A DNA stretch of 64,000 bases from Moritella marina ATCC 15381 (GCF_008931805.1 NZ_CP044399.1:2356001-2420000); one strand, 5' to 3'. Counted from the stretch's first letter, positions 1-9,540 are shown. Numbers and translations: made by a program. The notes: a model not told the origin generated them from the letters alone.

Positions 1-1269
1 AGGAGACAACCTTTGTAATAACGAACTCGCATGATGCATGTTAAGGGAATCACCATGAACGAATAAATTCGACGTTATTTTCTTTGCCTTAACCCCATTT
101 TCTTGCTGCATTTCGATTGGTAACATGCGACTTGTAATCACCTCGCCATCATTTAACACTACCATTTGGCGGATCACGTTTTGCAGCATGCGTACATTAC
201 CTGGCCAAGCATAATGGGTGATGATTTCAATGGCTTTATTATCAAAACTTGTAAAATGTTTCCTCTCTTCTTTGCTGTAATCAATGAGTAATTGCTGGGC
301 TATCAACAAGCTATCGTTATTACGCAGGCGCAATGGTGGTAACTCTATCGGGATAACGTGTAAACGATAGAACAGGTCTTCACGAAATCGTCCCTCTGTT
401 ACTTCAATCCAAGGACGTCGATTTGTCGCACTAACAAAACGAACATCGACACATTCTTCTTGTGAGCAACCAACACGCTGAAATACACCGGTTTGAATGA
501 AACGCAATAGCTTACTCTGCAGATCTAAATCCATTTCGCATATTTCATCGAGAAATAATGTCCCACCATGTGCTTGTGTTGCAGCGCCATCACGGTTAGA
601 TATCGCCCCTGTGAATGCACCTTTTACATGCCCAAATATCTCACTTTCAATTAACTCTTTCGGGATCGCAGCACAGTTAAGCGCGATAAACGGTTTATTT
701 TTCCGCCCCCCACTATCATGTACCGCTTGTGCGCAAACTTCTTTACCCGTACCACTTTCACCAGTAATGAAAACAGATGCTTTACTGCTAGCAACACAAT
801 CAATCGTTTTATAAACGGCTTGCATCGCTAACGAATCACCAATAAATCCATGAAAACTTGGTTTTGGTAAACTATTTTCATAGTTTGCAACTAGGTGAAT
901 TAATTGGCGCTGCTTAAGTGCATTACGCAGGGTTATAGATAGCCGTTTTGCATCGAAAGGTTTGACTAAAAAATCAAATGCCCCAGCACGCATGGCATCA
1001 ACAGCAAGGTCTATGGAAGCGTGTGCAGTGATCATAATAATGCTCATGTCAGGATAGCGTTGCTGCACGGTCATTAAAATATCCATCCCAGACATATCAG
1101 GTAACTGTATATCTAAAATAAGTAAGTCAGGCTGCCAACGTGCAAGCTCAATTAATGCACCAGCACCTGATTGAACATAAGTAACATTAGCGCCTTCATT
1201 ACGTAAATAAGCACTATAAATAGCCCCCATAGACGCACTGTCTTCAACTAATAACGCAGTAAACTCCAT
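1..1269 (-). CDS. LuxO/SypG-type sigma-54-dependent response regulator (C-terminus off the left edge)
   Basis: This is an NtrC-class activator that switches on sigma-54 promoters when phosphorylated. The 423 visible residues hold a receiver domain (acidic pair E9-D10, phospho-acceptor D53 in LLILDIQLPDMSG, conserved K in FLVKPF) and then an AAA+ domain with Walker A GESGTGKE and the sigma-54 contact loop GAFTGA. The stretch SSKASVFITGESGTGKEVC is very close to Vibrio LuxO and its paralogue SypG. The Fis-type HTH expected at the C-terminus, at about residues 430-480, lies outside the window. The gene is 56 bp downstream of the flippase and reads the same way, so it is probably the third gene of a polysaccharide operon. 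That context favours a SypG-like role (exopolysaccharide or biofilm control) over quorum sensing. A luxU-like gene, if present, would be to the left. Confidence 0.85.
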   Translation of the reverse strand, partial: MEFTALLVEDSASMGAIYSAYLRNEGANVTYVQSGAGALIELARWQPDLLILDIQLPDMSGMDILMTVQQRYPDMSIIMITAHASIDLAVDAMRAGAFDFLVKPFDAKRLSITLRNALKQRQLIHLVANYENSLPKPSFHGFIGDSLAMQAVYKTIDCVASSKASVFITGESGTGKEVCAQAVHDSGGRKNKPFIALNCAAIPKELIESEIFGHVKGAFTGAISNRDGAATQAHGGTLFLDEICEMDLDLQSKLLRFIQTGVFQRVGCSQEECVDVRFVSATNRRPWIEVTEGRFREDLFYRLHVIPIELPPLRLRNNDSLLIAQQLLIDYSKEERKHFTSFDNKAIEIITHYAWPGNVRMLQNVIRQMVVLNDGEVITSRMLPIEMQQENGVKAKKITSNLFVHGDSLNMHHASSLLQRLSP

Positions 1270-1325
1270 ATAATAATCCCTTTCGCCGCGAACTTAATCC
1301 TTTAACTTTAGTTCTGAATATAACA

Positions 1326-2729
1326 TTAGTGGGAAATGTATCTACGCCACGCTGAAAGTTGCAGACCTCGCCACAGATCTCGATAAAAATAAAGTAATAA
1401 CAAAGAGTTTATCACCAGCAGAATAAATTCAATGACACGATAACCCGAGATCTTACTCATATTAACGATCAATAGGATCATAAAAATCCCCCATGATGTC
1501 AGTAAATATGATTTTCGATAAGGCAAATAAACCAAACGCTGGCTGATCATATAGAAGAGTATGCCGCGAATTAAAACCGTTAACACCATAGTGCACAATA
1601 AACCAGTAAGACCATGTTCCCCGACTGCCCAATAACCAACTGCCACTAAATGCACGGCACAAACGCCATCAATAATCGATGCCCATCTCGCACTCTGTTT
1701 CAAAAAACAGCCAATATTGAGTAATTCGGAGTGAAACCGTAACGCCATGATTAAACATATCCAAGGGATCAAACTAATACTCTCACGATAGCTTTCAGGT
1801 AGCATAACGTTCATCAAAACAGGGGCGAAAAATAGCATACTACCAGCCAATATCATGCCTATTTGCACACCAAGTACAGCATACTTAGCGCCAAGTTTAG
1901 GATCTGCTTCATGGATCTTAAAACGCCTTGCATACCACCACATACGAAATGGCTCGAAAGCCACCGAAATCATTAATCCAAACTGTCCTGCAGCAAAAAA
2001 TATCGCTAATTGTTGCTTACCTAAATGAATAACTACCAGCCAATTCTCGGCGCCATTAAGGCAATAAACAAAGATGCCTGAACAAACAATAAAAGCGATA
2101 TAGCGATAATGTTCCAATGAAAACTGAGTCCGTGTTCCTTGTAGATGCGCCCGAAAATATATTAGCACTGTAATCGCGATAACAGAGCTACTGATTGCAC
2201 TTGATAGCATCATGCCTGTGACACCATAGCCTGATAGCAATAAACCAATAGAAAGCATTGTTTGTAGTGCGCCCTGTGCAATAGAAAACACCATAAAAGG
2301 GACAGCTCGATGCGTCATTCTAAAATAACAATAAGGTACTGTGAGTAATGAAGAGAGTGATAAACTAATCAATAATAACTGCAGGTCCAATAAGCCTAAG
2401 CTAACCGGCAACCAACTCATGATGAGGCCACTGAGTGGTAAGGCCAAGCACAAAAATGTCACCGCGCACAATAACGACAGACGAAAGCATTGGCGCATTA
2501 CGGCATCGTTATCTTCTTTAACCTGACCACTGGCAAAGCGAAATAAGATGTCGCCCAAACCTAAAGTCAGGAATAGGCTTACCATCGACGCAATACTGAC
2601 TAAAAAATTAAGCTCTCCATAATCAACTTGCGTCAACATACGCGTCACGATGGGCATCATGATAAAGCCCAAGCCTTTTAGTACAAAAATACCCATTCCA
2701 TATATCAACATCTCCCTTAAACTATTCAT
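1326..2729 (-). CDS. Polysaccharide flippase (Wzx/MATE-like, MOP superfamily)
   Basis: A 467-residue integral membrane protein with about 12 hydrophobic segments. It begins with the N-terminal pattern typical of lipid-linked oligosaccharide flippases (residues 1-40, GLGFIMMPIVTRMLT followed by DYGELNFL). Proteins of this family move undecaprenyl-linked sugar units from the cytoplasmic to the periplasmic side of the inner membrane. Its start overlaps the glycosyltransferase stop by 4 bp (ATGA type), so the two are translationally coupled. The sugar substrate cannot be told from sequence. Length fits the family. Confidence 0.85.
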   Translation of the reverse strand: MNSLREMLIYGMGIFVLKGLGFIMMPIVTRMLTQVDYGELNFLVSIASMVSLFLTLGLGDILFRFASGQVKEDNDAVMRQCFRLSLLCAVTFLCLALPLSGLIMSWLPVSLGLLDLQLLLISLSLSSLLTVPYCYFRMTHRAVPFMVFSIAQGALQTMLSIGLLLSGYGVTGMMLSSAISSSVIAITVLIYFRAHLQGTRTQFSLEHYRYIAFIVCSGIFVYCLNGAENWLVVIHLGKQQLAIFFAAGQFGLMISVAFEPFRMWWYARRFKIHEADPKLGAKYAVLGVQIGMILAGSMLFFAPVLMNVMLPESYRESISLIPWICLIMALRFHSELLNIGCFLKQSARWASIIDGVCAVHLVAVGYWAVGEHGLTGLLCTMVLTVLIRGILFYMISQRLVYLPYRKSYLLTSWGIFMILLIVNMSKISGYRVIEFILLVINSLLLLYFYRDLWRGLQLSAWRRYISH

Positions 2730-3889
2730 TTAACACTGGCTCCTTCAATCAAACGAGATAGTCGGTGGGCTTGCACTTGGGCATTAAAATACTGTTCTAC
2801 TCGCTGACGCGCCAGGATCCGCATCTGCTCACGCACGTTATTCTGGCATTGTATAAGCGCTTCTATCGCTAGTTTTAATGCCAGTACGTCTTTCGAAGCA
2901 ACGATATACCCGGTATCTTCAGTCACAATGTCACTGCATCCCATTATATCACTGGTAATAACAGGTAACCCCATCGCCATCGCCTCTTTTAATACCACAG
3001 GGCCACTATCACTATCGCCATCAGCAGAAACACAAAACGGGGCAACAAAACCATCATAATCAGGACCTTTTTGCGCAATCCAGTGTGGGGAACGATAACC
3101 CAGCAAACGTACAAATGCGGTTAAGTTTAATTTTTTAACTAAGTGCTGGAGGTAATTTTGTGCTGGTCCTTGGCCTACAATATCGAAATGTGGACGTATA
3201 TTTTCAGCAATCAAAGCCAGTGCCTCTAACGCATAAGCAATGCCTTTTTTCTCGACCAAATGACCAACAAAGAGTAACTCCAGTTGTTTATGTGGCGGTA
3301 CTGGATGAGCGGGAAAAAGAGAAAGATCAACCCCACTGTGCAACAAATGTAAATGCTTTGCCCCCAGTCGTTGAAAGTTCTTAATGATATCTTCACACTC
3401 AGCAATGTTAAAATTACACGCCGTTAATTTATAGCGTATATCATCATTATCTTCATATATAGCAGATCCATGCTCAACACTCGAAGTGGTAATATCTAAC
3501 CAGCAAGCGGCGACGATTGTGTACGCTAAACTGCAGTGCATAAAATGACAATGAAAATGCTCACAGCGAAACTTATCCGCGAGGTAAGCTAATTTTGCAC
3601 CATAAGCAAGTAATGAGCACGTCGTGATAGCATGCTGATGATGGGCGCAATTAAAGGCTTTTGTCGTCGCTAAAGGGTGCTTAGCAACAAACGCAGATAC
3701 TTGTTTATTAGAGGCTATATTGACATCTATCACTGTGACATTATTAGGCAATGTCACTTCTGAATCACGCTTAATAAAGCAAAATACGGTGACTTGATGC
3801 CCCGCCTTTGCTAGTGCACATATTTCCGTGACCACAAATGTTTCAGAGGCTATTGGGAATTCAGGAACAACAATCGCGATATGTTTCAT
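2726..3889 (-). CDS. Glycosyltransferase, GT4/GT-B type
   Basis: A 387-residue cytoplasmic or membrane-associated GT-B enzyme. The N-terminal half starts with the Rossmann-like strand HIAIVVPEFP followed by SETFVVTEI, typical of GT4 enzymes that act in exopolysaccharide synthesis. The C-terminal half has LLFVGHLVEKKG (nucleotide-sugar domain start) and GPVVLKEAMAMGLPVI, the region with the conserved Glu that contacts the donor. The start has an AAGG Shine-Dalgarno 7 bp upstream. It is the first gene of the leftward set glycosyltransferase, flippase, regulator. The donor and acceptor sugars are unknown. Confidence 0.87.
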   Translation of the reverse strand: MKHIAIVVPEFPIASETFVVTEICALAKAGHQVTVFCFIKRDSEVTLPNNVTVIDVNIASNKQVSAFVAKHPLATTKAFNCAHHQHAITTCSLLAYGAKLAYLADKFRCEHFHCHFMHCSLAYTIVAACWLDITTSSVEHGSAIYEDNDDIRYKLTACNFNIAECEDIIKNFQRLGAKHLHLLHSGVDLSLFPAHPVPPHKQLELLFVGHLVEKKGIAYALEALALIAENIRPHFDIVGQGPAQNYLQHLVKKLNLTAFVRLLGYRSPHWIAQKGPDYDGFVAPFCVSADGDSDSGPVVLKEAMAMGLPVITSDIMGCSDIVTEDTGYIVASKDVLALKLAIEALIQCQNNVREQMRILARQRVEQYFNAQVQAHRLSRLIEGASVK

Positions 3890-4018
3890 TGCGATACCTT
3901 AAGTAAGAGGATTAACTTAAGTATAGAAATAATAATGTTAATGGCATTGTAGAAGTGAAATTATTGCAGCGCTGCCGTATAATATACCGCTTTATAGTAT
4001 TAATGAGTTTTTTTGACC

Positions 4019-4822
4019 ATGTATATTAATCCCAACTGGCGTATCCTAACTATTGGCGATGGCGATTTATCATTTTCTAACGCCTTACTTCAACATTATG
4101 CACCGACGCATTTAACAGCCACAATTTACGATCCTCTGACCACGTTGGAAAATAAATATGGTGATGATTTTTATCAAAAATTACTCGCTAATCATTGCCA
4201 AGTATTAACTGGCTTTGATATTACGAAACCTGAGACATGGTCTGAAATAAACCGCCATAGCTTTGACTTAGTCATTTTCCAATTTCCACTCGTCCCCGGG
4301 TTTACCTCCAAAGCAGAGTTTAATGACAAATGCGCAGGCATTGGTATTAACACGCTAAATCGCCGACTGTTACGCCAATTTTTAATTAATAGCAGTGAGC
4401 AGTTACTTGATCCTACAGGTCCACAACTGTGTTATATCACCAGCAAAGACGTAAAACCTTACTCTGAATGGAATATTCAACATTCATTAATACGCAATAC
4501 AGACATCTATTTCCTCGGTGAAATGAACTTCGACATAGCCAATTTCCCTGGCTACCGCATTCGTAATGTTGATCGTGATAAACACGTTAAAGATACTAAA
4601 GGCATTACTTATGTATGGAGTCCACGCCCTACTAATCAATTAGCTCTGGCGCTAAGAGCACAATTAACACCGTCGACAATACTTGGTGATGATTGCTGTC
4701 ATTGCTGCCAAGCTGGCCCATTTACTTCAGCTCAGCATAAAGAATCACATGAAAACTCACGTAAACATTTACGTATGAAAGACTTCGAACAGCAATGGCT
4801 TGACGACTTACAAGCAACTTAA
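4019..4822 (+). CDS. Bmt5-like (DUF2431) rRNA methyltransferase-like protein with a C-terminal U1/JAZ-type zinc finger
   Basis: About 267 residues. The N-terminal part begins ILTIGDGDLSFS, the SAM-binding signature of the DUF2431 family, whose characterised member is yeast Bmt5 (25S rRNA m3U methyltransferase). DLVIFQFPLVPG in the middle matches the conserved 'hNFPH' region of that fold. Near the C-terminus CHCC is followed about 13 residues later by H-x5-H (HENSRKH), the C-x2-C-x13-H-x5-H spacing of U1/JAZ double-stranded-RNA-binding fingers. A role in RNA methylation is inferred. The start is taken at ATG 4019; a TTG six bases upstream is possible. Its last 15 bp overlap the end of sitD, which is convergent. 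Confidence 0.7.
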   Translation: MYINPNWRILTIGDGDLSFSNALLQHYAPTHLTATIYDPLTTLENKYGDDFYQKLLANHCQVLTGFDITKPETWSEINRHSFDLVIFQFPLVPGFTSKAEFNDKCAGIGINTLNRRLLRQFLINSSEQLLDPTGPQLCYITSKDVKPYSEWNIQHSLIRNTDIYFLGEMNFDIANFPGYRIRNVDRDKHVKDTKGITYVWSPRPTNQLALALRAQLTPSTILGDDCCHCCQAGPFTSAQHKESHENSRKHLRMKDFEQQWLDDLQAT

Positions 4823-5713
4823 ATCCGCAGCGATATCTTGATGTAAGTATTTTGACGCAGTTACTTTTGCTTGGTAACTGCTATAAATAAACACCAGAAT
4901 AAAGGCGATACTCAATAACATGATAATCGTTGGCGCCGGGGCGCTGTCGAGGAAAAAGCTTAGATATACGCCAAAGAACGACGCTAATAACGAAATAAAC
5001 AATGCCACCAGTAGCATACTTTGAAATTTATTCGTTAATAAAAACGCGATAGCTCCAGGGGCAATCAACATCGCAATCACTAATATCATGCCCACCGCTT
5101 TTAGCGCGCAAACTATCGTTAGTGTGAGTAGTGACAATAAACCATAATGTAATAACCCTGTCGATAAGCCGATCGCCTTCGCGTGCTGATGATCAAACAC
5201 AAATACCAGTAGATCCTTACCTTTAATCAGCATGAACGCCACAACCAGAAAAGCGATAACACCAACCTCCAAAATATCCAGCCATGCCACCCCAAGTACA
5301 TCACCAAACAAGATATGATCTAAATGCACACCGGATTCTATTTTGGTCATTAATACCAAGCCCAAACCAAACATACTCGAAAATACCACGCCCATAACAG
5401 TATCTTCTTTCAGTCGGCTATTATCTTTAATAAAACCGGTTACAAGCGCACAAAAAATCCCTGCCACAAATGCACCAATAACATAAGGAATAGCCAGAAC
5501 ATAAGCGATCACCACCCCAGGTAGCACTGAATGAGAAATAGCATCCCCCATCAAAGACCAGCCTTTTAATACCAAAAAACACGATAATAAAGCAGTTGGG
5601 ATCGCCACAAGCAGCACGATTAAAAATGCTTGCTGCATAAAGGTAAATGAAAACGGTTCTAACAAGGTATTTAATATTGTTTCAGATAACGTATCAAGTA
5701 AGCTCACCATCAT
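4808..5713 (-). CDS. sitD: Manganese/iron ABC transporter permease SitD-type
   Basis: A 301-residue membrane permease of the ABC-3 family (metal-chelate type), with about 8-9 hydrophobic helices. The signature LVLKGWSLMGDAISHSVLPGVV near residue 45 is shared with SitD/YfeD and ZnuB. It is the last gene of the sitABCD operon and its start overlaps the end of sitC by 4 bp. It should form the membrane channel together with SitC. Metal specificity (Mn or Fe) is inferred from the close YfeB-like ATPase and the Fur-box-like palindrome in front of the operon. The longer N-terminus (DTLSETILNTLLEPF) could allow a later start. Confidence 0.87.
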   Translation of the reverse strand: MMVSLLDTLSETILNTLLEPFSFTFMQQAFLIVLLVAIPTALLSCFLVLKGWSLMGDAISHSVLPGVVIAYVLAIPYVIGAFVAGIFCALVTGFIKDNSRLKEDTVMGVVFSSMFGLGLVLMTKIESGVHLDHILFGDVLGVAWLDILEVGVIAFLVVAFMLIKGKDLLVFVFDHQHAKAIGLSTGLLHYGLLSLLTLTIVCALKAVGMILVIAMLIAPGAIAFLLTNKFQSMLLVALFISLLASFFGVYLSFFLDSAPAPTIIMLLSIAFILVFIYSSYQAKVTASKYLHQDIAADLSCL

Positions 5714-6567
5714 AATATCCCTATCGTTTGTCTAGCCTTGTATCTTGCCGCTAAATAACCATGCTTGGGCGCAAATACAAACGCCAATATAAATACTATC
5801 GCTTGTAGTATCACGATGATGCCACCCGTTGCACCATCAATAAAATAGCTAAGGTAAGCACTAATAAATGAACTCACCGCACCAATAATGACACTTAATA
5901 TAATCACCCAAGAGAACCTATCGCTGAGTAAGTAAGCCGTTGCACCAGGCGTAACGACCATGGCGATCACTAAAAAGGCACCTACCGTTTGTAGTGCCGC
6001 GACGGTACACGCACTTAACAAGATAAAAAATAAAACCTTTAACGCATTCGAGTTTAAACCAATACTGCGGGCATGATTTTCATCAAAAAACACCACCATT
6101 AAATCTTTCCACTTCAATATCAGTACAAACAAGGAAATACCGGAGATTAATAACAGTTGTAAGGTATCAGCTGGCGTAATCGCTAAAATATTACCCATAA
6201 CGATGGTTTGAATATTCACCGATGTCGGTGACAGCGACACCATAAACAGCCCTAAACCAAAAAATGCGGTAAATATAAGGCCTATGATCGCGTCTTCTTT
6301 GAGCTTTGTTCGTTGATTTAAAAACAACATGGTGGTGGCAGCCAAGCCGCCCGAAAAAAAAGCCCCCAAAGCAAACGGCAGCCCTAACATATAAGCACCT
6401 GCGACACCGGGGACAATGGCATGTGATAAGGCGTCACCAATTAATGACCAACCTTTCAACATTAAATACGCAGATAAAAAAGCACAAACACCGCCGACCA
6501 ACGCACTAATAAAAATGGCATTGACCATATAGTCATAACTAAAGGGGACTAATAGTGACTCTATCAT
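5710..6567 (-). CDS. sitC: Manganese/iron ABC transporter permease SitC-type
   Basis: A 285-residue ABC-3 permease closely resembling SitC/Yfe[18 protein letters not shown] at the N-terminus, then [20 protein letters not shown] and a cytoplasmic [12 protein letters not shown] loop. About eight membrane helices are expected. It pairs with SitD as the transmembrane half of the importer. The start overlaps the sitB stop by 4 bp (ATGA) and its own end overlaps sitD by 4 bp, so expression of the three should be coupled. Confidence 0.9.
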   Translation of the reverse strand: MIESLLVPFSYDYMVNAIFISALVGGVCAFLSAYLMLKGWSLIGDALSHAIVPGVAGAYMLGLPFALGAFFSGGLAATTMLFLNQRTKLKEDAIIGLIFTAFFGLGLFMVSLSPTSVNIQTIVMGNILAITPADTLQLLLISGISLFVLILKWKDLMVVFFDENHARSIGLNSNALKVLFFILLSACTVAALQTVGAFLVIAMVVTPGATAYLLSDRFSWVIILSVIIGAVSSFISAYLSYFIDGATGGIIVILQAIVFILAFVFAPKHGYLAARYKARQTIGIL

Positions 6568-7415
6568 CTCTCTCTCACCACCGGTGTTTGCTCACCGTTA
6601 CCATAAAGAACCACCGGACGTTCATGATCTGACAGTACCGTCACCTGCCGCTTATCGTCATCTTCATGCAGTTCATCGCCCGCAAGAATAAAGTGACGTA
6701 ATACCCCACCAAAGGTTTTCTGCAAGTTATCCTGAGTGAATATTTCACTGGTTAATCCCGCACCCAATATGGTGCGGTTAATTAACACAGTTCGGTCGCA
6801 AAACTCTGGCACACTGCCGAGGTTATGCGTGGAAACTAAAATCACTTTACCTTCAGCGCGTAACTCTCGTAATAACGCCATGATCTGTTCTTCTGTTTGC
6901 ACGTCAACCCCGGTAAAAGGTTCATCAAGTAAAATAACTTGGCTTTCTTGAGCCAATGCACGAGCAAGGAACACCCGTTTTTTTTGACCGCCAGATAACT
7001 CGCCAATTTGTCGATACTTAAATTCGCTCATATTAACGCGTTCAAGCGCCAAATTGACTTTATCCTGATCTTTCTGTTTCGCTATACGCAACATATTCAT
7101 GTGTCCGTAGCGCCCCATCATAACAACATCTTTGACTAAAATAGGAAAATTCCAATCAATCTCTTCACTCTGTGGCACATAGGCAACCAAATTACTTTTT
7201 AACGCTTTATTGACTGGCAGTCCTAAAATATCAACCGAGCCTTTTGCTAACGTAACAAACCCCATTATCGCCTTAAACAAGGTTGATTTACCGCTGCCAT
7301 TAATCCCAACCAATGCCGTAATCGAGCCTTGAGGTAAGCTAAAACTAGCATTGAATAGTGCTGTATGGCCGTTTCGGTACGTCACACTAATATTGTTAAC
7401 CGCTAATCCGATCAT
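6564..7415 (-). CDS. sitB: Manganese/iron ABC transporter ATPase SitB-type
   Basis: The 283-residue cytoplasmic ATPase of the importer. Walker A is GINGSGKST, the ABC signature LSGGQKKR, Walker [13 protein letters not shown] and the switch His lies in VSTHNLGS. The segment [20 protein letters not shown] and MMGRYGHM are characteristic of YfeB/SitB rather than ZnuC. It overlaps sitA by 4 bp upstream and sitC by 4 bp downstream. A C-terminal tail of about 40 residues (from DDDKRQVTV) is longer and more polar than the family core. Confidence 0.92.
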   Translation of the reverse strand: MIGLAVNNISVTYRNGHTALFNASFSLPQGSITALVGINGSGKSTLFKAIMGFVTLAKGSVDILGLPVNKALKSNLVAYVPQSEEIDWNFPILVKDVVMMGRYGHMNMLRIAKQKDQDKVNLALERVNMSEFKYRQIGELSGGQKKRVFLARALAQESQVILLDEPFTGVDVQTEEQIMALLRELRAEGKVILVSTHNLGSVPEFCDRTVLINRTILGAGLTSEIFTQDNLQKTFGGVLRHFILAGDELHEDDDKRQVTVLSDHERPVVLYGNGEQTPVVRER

Positions 7416-8344
7416 TGTTGTTCAAGTCCTTTTGCTATCGTACCTAGGGTGACTTTTAACAAGTCGATATACGTGGGCACAGGGCCATCCTTCGCACTTA
7501 ATGAATCAACATATAAAACGCCAGCATAACGACTCCCCGTCTCGCGAGCGACTTGTTGTGCAGGTCGGGCTGATACCGTACTTTCACTAAAGATGGCTGA
7601 AATATGATTAGCCTTCACTTTATCGATAACCTTGCGCACTTGTTGCGGTGTCCCTTGAGAATCCGCATTGATAGGCCAAAGATAGAGCTCTTGTAAATCG
7701 TAATCACGGGCTAAATAACTGAACGATCCCTCACTACTAACTAACCAGCGTTGATGCTTGGTTAAGGCAGCAATTTGCTGCTTGAATGGTTCTACTGCGG
7801 CGATTATCTTGGCACTGTAACGCTGTGCATTTTGATTATAAATAGCAGTATTCATACTGTCGTATTTCACCAAGGCTTGGCGAATATTTTCAACATAAAC
7901 AAGGGCATTATCAGATGACATCCAAGCATGAGGATTGGGTTTACCCGAATAAGGACCTTGCGAAATACCCATAGGAACAATGCCTTTGGTAACGACAACA
8001 CTAGGTACATCACGTAGATTATGGAAAAACTTATCAAACCATAACTCCAGGTTTAATCCATTATAAATAATTAAATCAGCAGCTTGCGCACGACTTATAT
8101 CACCCGGTGTAGCTTGGTAGTTATGAATTTCAGCATCAGGCTTAGTAATTGAAGTCACGATAGCAGCATCACCCGCTACGTTTCTCGCCATGTCCGCTAT
8201 CACGGTAAAGGTCGTCACTACTTTAAATTTGTTTTCTGCAGCGATGGCATTCGTCGTCCAAGTCGCACTTAATAACATTGTAAATAATGACAGTATTGAA
8301 AATATAACCGCTGATGATAGCGTAAAACGGAATCGATTTGGCAT
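7412..8344 (-). CDS. sitA: Periplasmic metal-binding protein SitA-type
   Basis: Solute-binding protein of cluster A-I (Mn, Fe or Zn), which delivers metal to the SitBCD permease in the periplasm. The start is set at ATG 8344 because AAGGAAG lies 5 bp in front and the protein then begins with a clean signal peptide (residues 1-35, ending NAIAA). A longer frame to 8407 would start inside the Fur box. Metal ligands visible are the His in [13 protein letters not shown], the His in PNPHAWMS, a Glu in FSEST and an Asp in LYVDSLS, the usual H-H-E-D set. [12 protein letters not shown] also fits the family. First gene of the operon. Confidence 0.9.
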   Translation of the reverse strand: MPNRFRFTLSSAVIFSILSLFTMLLSATWTTNAIAAENKFKVVTTFTVIADMARNVAGDAAIVTSITKPDAEIHNYQATPGDISRAQAADLIIYNGLNLELWFDKFFHNLRDVPSVVVTKGIVPMGISQGPYSGKPNPHAWMSSDNALVYVENIRQALVKYDSMNTAIYNQNAQRYSAKIIAAVEPFKQQIAALTKHQRWLVSSEGSFSYLARDYDLQELYLWPINADSQGTPQQVRKVIDKVKANHISAIFSESTVSARPAQQVARETGSRYAGVLYVDSLSAKDGPVPTYIDLLKVTLGTIAKGLEQQ

Positions 8345-8402
8345 GTTACTTCCTTGTTTACTTAGGGATAAATCGATACTAACAAGAAATTCAAAACACC
8401 TC

Positions 8403-8433
8403 AACACAAATGATAATTATTATCATTTGTGTT
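8403..8433. promoter_or_regulatory. Fur box: 31-bp perfect palindrome in front of sitABCD
   Basis: The sequence is a perfect inverted repeat centred on position 8418. Its core aatgataattattatcatt matches the 19-bp Fur consensus very closely, and the symmetry runs on for six more bases on each side. It lies 58 bp upstream of the sitA start and 81 bp before the divergent NifW-like gene. Iron-dependent repression of sitABCD is therefore likely; an effect on the rightward gene is possible. Confidence 0.88.
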
Positions 8434-8514
8434 TTTTTGATCCACAACAACTAATCGTCGGCTTTAGATTTACGCTCATGAGTGGCTATGGGAGAATTAA
8501 GCTAAAAGGCCGCT

Positions 8515-8805
8515 ATGCAAACAACAACCAAACCCAGTACTGCTGAGCAAGTAAAGTTACTAACGAATGCCCCTGACTTATTAGATTTTTTTGATATTGG
8601 TTTTGACAGTGGCTTAATGCACGAATGGCAAGGTGATTTAATCAAACGCTTCAATGGTTATGTGTTACTAACCAAACCACAAGACTGGTTTGATTACCGC
8701 CGTTGTTTAAAAAATGCTTACTGCAAAGTGCAACGTAGTCGACTCGATCGCAGCAGTAAAACTCGCGTAGCTTGCCGTGGCTGCACATCTTGTGAAAGAC
8801 GTTAA
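8515..8805 (+). CDS. Small NifW-like protein with a cysteine-rich tail
   Basis: A 96-residue soluble protein. Residues 15-75 follow the NifW (nitrogenase-stabilising) family pattern: an acidic-hydrophobic helix with DLLDFFDIGFD, then LIKRFNGYVLL, then DYRRCLKNAYCKVQ. NifW-family annotations also occur in gammaproteobacteria that do not fix nitrogen, where the role is unknown, and no nif gene is seen here. The C-terminal CRGCTSCERR holds three cysteines not typical of nitrogenase NifW and could bind metal. AAAAGG precedes the ATG. It is divergent from sitABCD and shares its regulatory region. Confidence 0.6.
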   Translation: MQTTTKPSTAEQVKLLTNAPDLLDFFDIGFDSGLMHEWQGDLIKRFNGYVLLTKPQDWFDYRRCLKNAYCKVQRSRLDRSSKTRVACRGCTSCERR

Positions 8806-8835
8806 TCTGTTTGTGGAGCCATTATTAAGCCAAAC

Positions 8836-9426
8836 TTAAGATTTCACGAATACTAATAAACGGTTATTAGCAGGCATAATGTGATCGGCTGTCAATGTCA
8901 GGTTTTGTGCATTAGCCAGCTGGTTAATCGCGTCAATATCGCGAATACCGCGTTCACTATCAATATTCTTTAGCCACACATCAAAATTAGCATTGCTTGG
9001 GCTGGTAAATAGGCCACCATAATTAAACGGGCCATAGATACAAAGCTTTCCGCCTGAGACTAAATGCTTACCCGCCCCTTGAAAGAAACGCTTCACCAAA
9101 GGCCAGCCAACAATATGTAACGTGTTAGCTGTAAAAATGCCGTCCACATTGTCAATCGGCCAATCTTGGTTTAAATCTAATAATAACGGACGCTGTAAGT
9201 TAGCTAAATTAACACTGTCTAACCAGGTATAAATACCGGCATGATTACAGGCTAAGTCACTTGTTTTCCAAGTAAGGTGGGGTAACTTAGCTGCAAAATG
9301 TACTGCATGCTGTGCACTGCCCGTGCCAATTTCTAGTACTTGCTGAGCGTGACTGAATTCAGCCGTGAGTACGTTTAAAATAGCTTGTTTATTATTTTCA
9401 CAAGATTGCGAGAATGGTTTTGTCAT
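8836..9426 (-). CDS. DUF938-family SAM-dependent methyltransferase
   Basis: A 196-residue class I methyltransferase-like protein. The N-terminal FSQSCENNKQAIL and the glycine-rich SAM motif VLEIGTGSAQHAVHFA are the hallmarks of the DUF938 family. GPFNYGGLFTSPSNANFD later in the protein is also family-specific. The substrate is not known. It is convergent with the NifW-like gene, with 30 bp between the stops. Length is normal for the family. Confidence 0.85.
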   Translation of the reverse strand: MTKPFSQSCENNKQAILNVLTAEFSHAQQVLEIGTGSAQHAVHFAAKLPHLTWKTSDLACNHAGIYTWLDSVNLANLQRPLLLDLNQDWPIDNVDGIFTANTLHIVGWPLVKRFFQGAGKHLVSGGKLCIYGPFNYGGLFTSPSNANFDVWLKNIDSERGIRDIDAINQLANAQNLTLTADHIMPANNRLLVFVKS

Positions 9427-9540
9427 ATTTACATCTACATAACGGGTTCATTGCCCCCGTAGTTTAACCGATAATCAAAATAAAAGGTGAGTGACAGCTA
9501 TACTATCACTAATAGAAAACAGTAAATAAGCGGGGCTAAC

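Noticed and set aside
497-814. Rightward 105-codon frame inside the sigma-54 regulator
   Set aside because: It lies wholly on the opposite strand of a well-supported gene, has no family pattern and is a frame shadow.
8515-8805. Part of a nitrogen-fixation cluster
   Set aside because: No other nif, fix or molybdenum-cofactor gene in the window, so NifW likeness alone does not support it.
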